From NCBI GenBank assembly GCA_002309995.1, contig DBYB01000006.1, positions 996-31,764 on the forward strand: a stretch of 30,769 nt of DNA. The letters run 5' to 3'. A program made the position numbers and the translations under genes. Below the pieces are notes generated by a model. That model was not told where the DNA came from and made no database searches. It was given only the letters and a program-made list of their open reading frames with translations. The stretch's first letter is position 1. Every line of letters starts with the position of its first letter. Of the stretch, positions 24,601 to 30,769 are shown piece after piece. Source of the stretch: Bacteroidales bacterium UBA1197 (GTDB lineage Bacteria; Bacteroidota; Bacteroidia; Bacteroidales; UBA932).

Positions 24601-25799
24601 AAAGAATCGTTTGCGCCATTGCCTTCATGGCAGCGCTGATGGGATGCGACCCCACTCCGGTAATTACAAATGTGGATTGGATTCCTACTATCGACGAGTC
24701 TGCGTTGGGAGACGCTCCCGCGCCGGAAATATACAAGGTTACCCTTACCAACATCGGCACCGAGGAAGTCGTCAGCAGGGATTTCATTAAAGTTGCTCCT
24801 GAGGCCTTCAGCCTGGTGCCAGGCATATACAACGTAACCGTACAGGCTCACGGCAGCCTGAACGGAAGGGCATATAATTATATAGGAAGCGTCAGCTCGA
24901 TGAGCATCACCGGCAAGGAGGAATCGTACCCCGCCATAAAGGTTATGGCCACCGCATCTTCCGCCCTGGTGTTCAAGGAAGTGCATTTCAATGCCAGCAA
25001 GGCCACTGGAAGTGCAACCGGCAATTACCTGAAGGATACGTATTTTGAGATATACAACAACTCCGAAGCGGTCGTCTATGCCGACGGCATCTGCCTGGGC
25101 GACCCTCTGAGCAGCAAGGTTTACGACTTCTCAGACAAACTCGAGAACGCGTCCGACTACGTGTTCATCGGCACTTATGTATGGCAGATACCCGGCAGCG
25201 GCACGGACTACCCCATCCAGCCCGGCGAGTCTTTCATCATAGCCGCTTCCGCCATCGACCACAGCCAGGTGTCCGAGAGCCTCGACCTTTCCACCGCAGA
25301 ATTCGAGTGCATCTGCGACAAGTACAAGGAGAAAGGAGGACAGCCCGACGCCAATGCCATCAATATGACCCTCATCTGCACCATCAAGGAAAGCGCCCTG
25401 GCCAAACAGTTAGGCAAGTTCACCGACGGTGCCTGGGTGATATTTTACCCGTCCGTACCTCTTCGCAAGGACGGCGAGTACCTGGAATCCAACCACGCCA
25501 ACAACTACTGCCTGGAAGTACTCAAGTCCGACGTGCTCGACGCTTTCGAGTACCTCAAGACGGAGAATCCCGACGACAAGCGCCTGGAGCCCGTGCTCGA
25601 CGCTGGATGGATCAAATGCGAACTCACCGGCGGCAACCAGAGCATCGTGCGCAAGATAGCATCCACCCGCGAAAACGGCACCATCGTGTTGCAGGACACC
25701 AACAACACCACCGAAGACTTCGAGGTGAACGCCAAGCCTGAAATCCGCCGCTACGGCGTCGGCAGGCCCTTCTGGAGCACCTGGACCACCGCCCAGTAA
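24597..25799 (+). CDS. DUF4876-like lipoprotein
   Basis: A 400-residue lipoprotein with lipobox Cys17 (ALMGC). After an Ig-like or transthyretin-like first domain (about residues 45-110, VTVQAHGSLNGRAYNYIGS), the main part contains KEVHFNASKA, YFEIYNNSEAVVYADGICLG and later YPIQPGESFIIAASAIDHS. These are lamin-tail-like features that I associate with DUF4876. It begins by an ATGA overlap with the receptor gene and ends 5 nt before the next gene. In other Bacteroidales a TonB receptor, a DUF4876 protein and a beta-barrel protein are, as I recall, found in this order, which supports a receptor-partner role on the surface. Family assignment is from memory of motifs. Confidence 0.6.
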   Translation: MKRIVCAIAFMAALMGCDPTPVITNVDWIPTIDESALGDAPAPEIYKVTLTNIGTEEVVSRDFIKVAPEAFSLVPGIYNVTVQAHGSLNGRAYNYIGSVSSMSITGKEESYPAIKVMATASSALVFKEVHFNASKATGSATGNYLKDTYFEIYNNSEAVVYADGICLGDPLSSKVYDFSDKLENASDYVFIGTYVWQIPGSGTDYPIQPGESFIIAASAIDHSQVSESLDLSTAEFECICDKYKEKGGQPDANAINMTLICTIKESALAKQLGKFTDGAWVIFYPSVPLRKDGEYLESNHANNYCLEVLKSDVLDAFEYLKTENPDDKRLEPVLDAGWIKCELTGGNQSIVRKIASTRENGTIVLQDTNNTTEDFEVNAKPEIRRYGVGRPFWSTWTTAQ

Positions 25800-25804
25800 A
25801 TCGT

Positions 25805-27352
25805 ATGAAACGTATCCTCCCCATAACCCTTCTCTTGCTCCCCCTGTCGCTGGACGCACAGGAAGCCATAGACGGCACCGGCCTTGCCCTGAACGAGGCC
25901 GTCACCCTGTGGGCGAATTCCACCAACGCCGCAGGACTTGCGGTGTCGCCTTACAGGGAGTTCAACGTGCTGTCGGCGCAGTACAGCCTGCAGACCGGAG
26001 ATTACCGCCGGATGCAGACGGGCACCCGTGTGGGCGACCTTGAATTTGACACCAGCGGCGCCACTCAGATAGGCAAGGTCAGCGTGTGGGGACGTTTCAA
26101 GTACAACAACATTGACGACAGGGGTGCGTCGTTCAACACCCTTCTTTACGACCCCTACGACGAGCGCTTTATGTACACGGCTGCAGACGCAGTGCCCGGC
26201 CAGTGGAAGAAGCAGTCCTACAATATGCAGTTCAAGGCCGCTATGCCCCTGGGCGAGACTATGGCAGCCGGGGTACACGTAAACTACACCGACCGCATTG
26301 CCGCCGGGCAGATCGACCCGCGTGCGGAATCGTACAGCTATGCTGTTGAGGCGAGGCCTGGCATAGTGTGGCGCGCCGGCAACAGCAGGTTCGGGCTCAA
26401 CGGCCTGTACGCCAACACCTTCGAAAGGGCTACACCGTCTATCAGCAACACCCAGGAAGTACAGAAAGTCTTCCTGCTCAAGGGCCTGGGCAACTGGGTC
26501 GGCGAGCAGGTGGGCAGCGGCGGACTCAGCACGATGTACTTCCGCTGCAACACCTGGGGCGGGGCCCTTCAGTACGCCTACGAGAGCGACTGGAGCCTGC
26601 TTTCGGAACTCAGCTATACCACTCACTCAGCCCGGATCACAGAGAGCGCCACACAGCCCAAGCCGCACGGGAACACGCGCCGGCAGGAGCTGGGGCTCGA
26701 TGTCGCCGCATTGTTCGGCACGCACAGCCATCTCAACAAACTCAGCCTGCAGGTCAGCGACGCAAGGACTACAGGCATCGAGCCAACGGTGCTATGGAAT
26801 AAGGAAAGCGGAGAATGGGAGATCCAGACTCAGCTGGAGCAGTGCAAGTTCAGCACCTCCGATCTTACCGTCTCCTACGACCATTATTTCAAGGAGGCCG
26901 ACGGATACAAATGGCACCTCATCGGCAGCCTCGGCACCGAGATAGTGCACCAGAGCTATGCTACCCCTTATTCGGAGCTTCAGTACGGTCTTCTGTGCGC
27001 CTCGGCCGGAGCGGAATACAAGTTCGGCATCGGCAAAGGCTCCCTGCTTGCCGGGGCCAGGCTCAGCGGCTTCAAGAATCTCGGAGACGCTCACTACGAG
27101 TACAACGGCCACCGTACCGGGACGGCTCCCGTCGATGATCTCTATCCGCACAACCTCTCCATCCTTTCCGCCGACCGCATCGGCGCGACGCTCTCCGCCG
27201 AATACGCCTTCCCCGTCGGCAAGGGCCTCAGGCTCGGCTTCTGCGGCGAAGGCTCGGGCGTCGTCGCCTCCTGCACGGACGCCTCCTCCCCCGCCAGCAT
27301 TACCCTCCTCCACCGCCTCTCCCTCCTCGCCGCCCTCCGCCTCTACTTCTGA
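25805..27352 (+). CDS. DUF6850-like outer-membrane beta-barrel protein
   Basis: A 515-residue protein with a short signal peptide (MKRILPITLLLLPLSLDAQ). The mature part has alternating aromatic and polar strands throughout (for example IGKVSVWGRFKYNNI) and ends with LLHRLSLLAALRLYF, an aromatic outer-membrane beta-signal. No plug or TonB box is present, so it is not a TonB receptor. The order receptor, DUF4876-like, beta-barrel suggests the DUF6850 family. It is the last gene of the plus-strand train and is followed 15 nt later by a strong terminator. Function is unknown. Confidence 0.6.
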   Translation: MKRILPITLLLLPLSLDAQEAIDGTGLALNEAVTLWANSTNAAGLAVSPYREFNVLSAQYSLQTGDYRRMQTGTRVGDLEFDTSGATQIGKVSVWGRFKYNNIDDRGASFNTLLYDPYDERFMYTAADAVPGQWKKQSYNMQFKAAMPLGETMAAGVHVNYTDRIAAGQIDPRAESYSYAVEARPGIVWRAGNSRFGLNGLYANTFERATPSISNTQEVQKVFLLKGLGNWVGEQVGSGGLSTMYFRCNTWGGALQYAYESDWSLLSELSYTTHSARITESATQPKPHGNTRRQELGLDVAALFGTHSHLNKLSLQVSDARTTGIEPTVLWNKESGEWEIQTQLEQCKFSTSDLTVSYDHYFKEADGYKWHLIGSLGTEIVHQSYATPYSELQYGLLCASAGAEYKFGIGKGSLLAGARLSGFKNLGDAHYEYNGHRTGTAPVDDLYPHNLSILSADRIGATLSAEYAFPVGKGLRLGFCGEGSGVVASCTDASSPASITLLHRLSLLAALRLYF

Positions 27353-27366
27353 CGGTCCACAGATAT

Positions 27367-27403
27367 AAAAAAGACCTGGTGAAAAAATCACCAGGTCTTT
27401 TTT
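27367..27403. terminator. Bidirectional rho-independent terminator
   Basis: A perfect 16-bp stem (27367-27382 with 27388-27403) encloses a 5-nt A loop. The GC-rich core GACCTGGTGA is flanked by A6 on the left and T6 on the right, so it works in both directions. It sits between two convergent genes ending at 27352 and 27421. Confidence 0.95.
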
Positions 27404-27420
27404 ATAAGTAGTCAGAGTTC

Positions 27421-30400
27421 CTACTGAACTTCATCAACCTTGCGGATGCAACGGACCTCCATGCCGTGGAGATAGTTGCCGTAGCTGAGGCTGAGCTTTC
27501 CAAGCATATTCGTAGCCGTGAAAGAAGACATCATACAGAAGTACTGCACATTGGTACCTGCCGCGTTCGGCATATATGGAGTGGAGCACATCACCTGGTT
27601 GAGAGCCGGCTTGGGAATCCATTCAGCAACTGCACAAGTTGACTCCTTGGTTGCAGTCTTATTGTATGCGCCTGTCGCAGTAGTGCTGGTTTTCGCCCGG
27701 ACACCAAGGAACGAGAAGTTCCATCCTGCATCGTTGAACACGGGGATGCTTGAGCCCTTGTAGGCAGCCACCCAGTAAACGGCAGAAGCATCCTCAACCG
27801 CGGCAGTCTCGGGATTCTCAGGCAGGGAATCATCCTTGTTGGATGCACCGACGAGCTTGAGGAAATCGGGACGGGTAGGGATATACCAGCCGGGAGGGCA
27901 GATACCCTGAGCGCCTTCGAAGCTGCGGAAGTTACCTACGTTCTCACCAACCTGATAATCAGCCCTGGTGCCGTAGGTAATTTCATCCTGAGCAACGCCG
28001 AAGGCGGTGGGATAGTCGTACAGGTAGCCGTCGTTGAAGTCGGTTCTGGGAGTGACGTTGGTGCCGTCGGTGTCGTAGGTGTACCAGATACCGGCATCCT
28101 CGACAGGATCGGAAGAGACGGTCTTGCCCTCGGGCACGTAGGCCAGAGGAGCGGCCATCCACCAACGGTTGTCGCCGAGTTTCACCATAGGATACTTCTT
28201 GCCGGCATAGCAGAAGTAGTTGGCTGCATCGCTATAGCTCTCGACCACGCCGCCGTAGTATAATCCTACCATATTTTCTGCGGAAGCAGGCTTGCCGTTA
28301 ACGGTTGCGGAATAGGAGACGTTCCTGAGAGTAAGCTTCTTGCCTTCGGAGTAGAAGCCGCCGAGGAAGGAGCCGATGTAACCGGGATTCTCTCCAGAGT
28401 TGACTACAGAGCCGGTGCTCTGGATGTCTTCCCATTCGCCGTCCACATTGGTGGTACCGACAAAGCCACCCACGCGGCCCTGATCGGGAGAATCGCTGCT
28501 GACAACGGCGTTGCAAGAACAATTCTTAATGTCGCCCGAGCCCCAATAGCCGACGAAACCGCCAATGAGGCACTTGGAATAGCCGCGTACTACGGTGACC
28601 GTTCCAGAGGAAGAGCAGTTCTCGACATCAGCGCTGGTGAGGTTCATAGCTGCAGAAATACCACCAAGCCTGGCAAGGATCTGGTCTCCTTCGACAGCCT
28701 CGGCATACATATTACCGGTATTGGTATTGCCATAGAAAGCGTGGCCGCCTGCCTTGTAGTTACCGAGCATACCGCCGACGTAGTTGTTGATTACGTCACC
28801 ATCGGTATTCTTGGAAATCCTGGAACCGATAAGAGAGATATTACCACTGTTGGTGCAATTGGTGATCTCCCAGATGTCCTTGTTAGGATAGTTGGTGTAA
28901 CCCACCATACCGCCCAGCCAGCTCTGGTAGCCAGCCTGATTGGTCGTGGTATAAGCACCTGCGGAATCGTTGCAAAGATTACCGGTATTGGTGCAATGAT
29001 CGACGATCTTGTTGAGGCTGTAGCCCACCATACCGCCAAGATAGCACTGATACTGCCTGATGCAGGTATTCACGGCTCCGTTGTTGGCGCAGTTATACAT
29101 ATCGAGGGCACCGAAGCCTACGATACCACCGACTGCAGCAGGAGACTTGAGTCCGTCGCGCATGCTGGTGGAAATGGTTACGACTCCGTTGTTGATGCAA
29201 CCATCGACATTGTAGGTATCATTGATGTATGCCCTGCCGCCAACGCCGCCGAACACACCACCGCCGAGGATGATATGATAACCACCGGCACCTGCATTGC
29301 CTGCAGTTCCTGCGTGGAACACGCCGGTAAGGGTGACATTGCCGCTGTTGACATTGTCCTTACCGCCGAATACGGCATAACCGGCCACACCGCCTATACC
29401 GGGACGGGTACATGCAACTGTACTGCCTTCAGGGTTGTCAGATGCGCTGATGTTACCCTTGTTCTCACAGCCTTCGATTACGGCCTCGGAATAACCGATG
29501 ACACCACCGATATCAAGATAGGTGCCATTGCCGGGAACGCCGCAATACCAGGTGACATCACCGTTGTTTGTACAATTCTGGATCTTACCGACATTTGCGG
29601 GGAATGCAGCAGCAGCAAGCTTGTTGATGGGGCTTGCACCTACTACGCCGCCGATATAGGAATTCTTGGGAGTTGCTGCGCAGATAAAGGAAATCTTACC
29701 GTTGTTGGTGCAGTTCTTAATATGCACATAGGAAGGATCAACGGTAGCGCCGGGACCGAAATAGCCGAGCACGCCGCCGATGCAATGTGCTCCTGCGGAA
29801 GTCTGTACATTGATGATAAGGTCACCGTTGTTGACGCAGTCTTCCATATAACCACCGTCGGAGCGGCCGACGATCATACCGATCTTGTATGCTCCGGTAG
29901 GAGCCTCGGTAATGGTTGCGGATGCGTTGTTGATTACCTTGGTGACCGAGGCGCCCTCAGAAATGTTCTTGGCGATGAATCCGCCCTGTCCGCTGGTGGG
30001 GAACTGATAGGAGCAGGAAGCATCGATAACGAGGTCGGTTACCGAGCCTGACAGCGTGCTGAAGAAAGGAGCCGTGACGGCCATATTCTTCATCGAATGA
30101 CCCTTGCCGTCGAGCGAACCGGCATAAGACGGTGCCATAGACAGTTCGATGCCTGAGCAGTCGATGTCGCCTGCAAGTTCAACTTCCCATCCCTCGGGAT
30201 AGTCGGCAGCCTCGGCGAGGAAACCGGCAAACTGCTCTCCGTTGGCAATCAAGGAATAACGCCAGGAAGCGTTGGCAGTAATGTCGCCAAGGTTCTTGCC
30301 GTTGTTGCGTGTCAGCACGATTTCATTCTCGGATGTGCGGGTGCTGGTAGCTTTACCTTCTGCAATGGCGATGGCGGAAATGCCCTTGGAGGTGGCGGGA

Positions 30401-30769
30401 GCCACGGTGATGAGGTAATCAGTCTCGGGGGCGAAGCCTGCGGCAGCGGTAACGGTGGTGATAGCGTCACACTTGTTCTCGATAGCGGGAACGCCGTCCT
30501 CTCCGTCGGGAGTCACCTCAATCTCGCCGGCGCTATATACGGTGCCGTCGAAGGACAGCTTAACCTTCTCAACACCTTCGGTCTTGCCGACATTGAACTT
30601 GACAAAGGACACTACGTTGCGGAAAGTGGGAAGACCCTCGGCGCTTGCATAGTAGCCAACCACCGGGAATGCGGCGGGATCGTAGTTCTTGCCCTCAGGA
30701 ATGACCTGCTCGGCAGGAATCTTCACGGTGGCCACGCCGTTAGCGCACTTCACTGCTGCGGAATAAGGA
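27421..30769 (-). CDS. Large GLUG-repeat surface protein, fimbrillin-like N-terminus (5' end outside window)
   Basis: The frame is open to the window edge; a GTG at 30753 could start it, but the upstream codons (reading PYSAAVKCANG) look like coding sequence, so I treat it as a truncated gene with at least 1115 residues here. The first visible part resembles fimbrillin domains (PYSAA, then VVSFVKFNV...GVEKVKLSFDG). A long array of GLUG-like units follows, such as GGIVGFGALDMYNCANNGAV and GGMVGYSLNKIVDHCTNTGN, likely a right-handed beta-helix. The last 150 residues have a FISUMP-like CPPGWYIPTRPDFLKLVGAS and end in MEVRCIRKV. It resembles the GLUG lipoprotein at 1824-3776 but is longer. A surface adhesin or structural role is likely; no enzyme motif is seen. 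Confidence 0.7.
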   Translation of the reverse strand, partial: PYSAAVKCANGVATVKIPAEQVIPEGKNYDPAAFPVVGYYASAEGLPTFRNVVSFVKFNVGKTEGVEKVKLSFDGTVYSAGEIEVTPDGEDGVPAIENKCDAITTVTAAAGFAPETDYLITVAPATSKGISAIAIAEGKATSTRTSENEIVLTRNNGKNLGDITANASWRYSLIANGEQFAGFLAEAADYPEGWEVELAGDIDCSGIELSMAPSYAGSLDGKGHSMKNMAVTAPFFSTLSGSVTDLVIDASCSYQFPTSGQGGFIAKNISEGASVTKVINNASATITEAPTGAYKIGMIVGRSDGGYMEDCVNNGDLIINVQTSAGAHCIGGVLGYFGPGATVDPSYVHIKNCTNNGKISFICAATPKNSYIGGVVGASPINKLAAAAFPANVGKIQNCTNNGDVTWYCGVPGNGTYLDIGGVIGYSEAVIEGCENKGNISASDNPEGSTVACTRPGIGGVAGYAVFGGKDNVNSGNVTLTGVFHAGTAGNAGAGGYHIILGGGVFGGVGGRAYINDTYNVDGCINNGVVTISTSMRDGLKSPAAVGGIVGFGALDMYNCANNGAVNTCIRQYQCYLGGMVGYSLNKIVDHCTNTGNLCNDSAGAYTTTNQAGYQSWLGGMVGYTNYPNKDIWEITNCTNSGNISLIGSRISKNTDGDVINNYVGGMLGNYKAGGHAFYGNTNTGNMYAEAVEGDQILARLGGISAAMNLTSADVENCSSSGTVTVVRGYSKCLIGGFVGYWGSGDIKNCSCNAVVSSDSPDQGRVGGFVGTTNVDGEWEDIQSTGSVVNSGENPGYIGSFLGGFYSEGKKLTLRNVSYSATVNGKPASAENMVGLYYGGVVESYSDAANYFCYAGKKYPMVKLGDNRWWMAAPLAYVPEGKTVSSDPVEDAGIWYTYDTDGTNVTPRTDFNDGYLYDYPTAFGVAQDEITYGTRADYQVGENVGNFRSFEGAQGICPPGWYIPTRPDFLKLVGASNKDDSLPENPETAAVEDASAVYWVAAYKGSSIPVFNDAGWNFSFLGVRAKTSTTATGAYNKTATKESTCAVAEWIPKPALNQVMCSTPYMPNAAGTNVQYFCMMSSFTATNMLGKLSLSYGNYLHGMEVRCIRKVDEVQ

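Noticed and set aside
28400..29900. Regularly spaced similar DNA segments that could suggest a repeat array or CRISPR
   Set aside because: The similarity is at protein level (GLUG units, NCTNxG) with diverged DNA; there are no constant direct repeats with unique spacers.
28741..30051. A 436-codon plus-strand frame opposite the GLUG-repeat protein
   Set aside because: It mirrors the repeat array of the minus-strand gene and shows no independent domain.

Overview
The window looks like a chromosomal stretch of a GC-rich member of the Bacteroidales. The evidence is a SusC/SusD pair, BACON-type and GLUG-type lipoproteins, fimbrillin-like lipoproteins, several TonB-dependent or beta-barrel outer-membrane proteins, and a clean Bacteroidetes promoter (TTTG-N19-TAtcTTTG) ahead of rplU. 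I cannot name the genus from sequence alone; an Alistipes-like or Prevotella-like gut or rumen lineage is a guess.

Region 1 (1-10036, minus strand) is one tightly packed gene train read from right to left: SusC, SusD, a small BACON-like lipoprotein, a glycerophosphodiester phosphodiesterase lipoprotein, a BACON plus GLUG-repeat lipoprotein, a GlpT/UhpT-type organophosphate:phosphate antiporter, HPr, and the start of PTS enzyme I (cut by the window edge). Spacers are 2-22 nt, or a 1-nt overlap. My reading is a SusCD-based glycerophosphodiester scavenging locus. The outer membrane pair would import a phosphodiester, the phosphodiesterase would release glycerol-3-phosphate, and the antiporter would carry it into the cytoplasm. 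HPr and EI are attached to the same transcript.

Region 2 (10085-15940, minus strand) holds a large carboxypeptidase-regulatory-domain outer-membrane beta-barrel protein, a 186-bp intergenic element bounded by perfect 32-bp inverted repeats, then the housekeeping genes ruvC, serS, rpmA and rplU. Rho-independent terminators follow the beta-barrel gene and rpmA.

Region 3 (15966-27352, plus strand) starts with nested inverted repeats and an AAA/STAND-like ATPase. After it comes an accessory gene train: a 40-residue peptide gene, a fimbrillin-like lipoprotein, a caspase/gingipain-fold (C25-like) cysteine peptidase with an alpha-helical HEAT-like tail, a TonB-dependent receptor, a DUF4876-like lipoprotein and a DUF6850-like beta-barrel protein. 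The genes abut or overlap, which suggests one surface or secreted system. This is the best candidate here for something not yet described.

Region 4 (27367-30769) is a strong bidirectional terminator and then, on the minus strand, a very long GLUG-repeat surface protein whose N-terminus lies outside the window. No gap longer than 300 bases lacks a gene. I saw no tRNA, rRNA, CRISPR array or complete insertion sequence.
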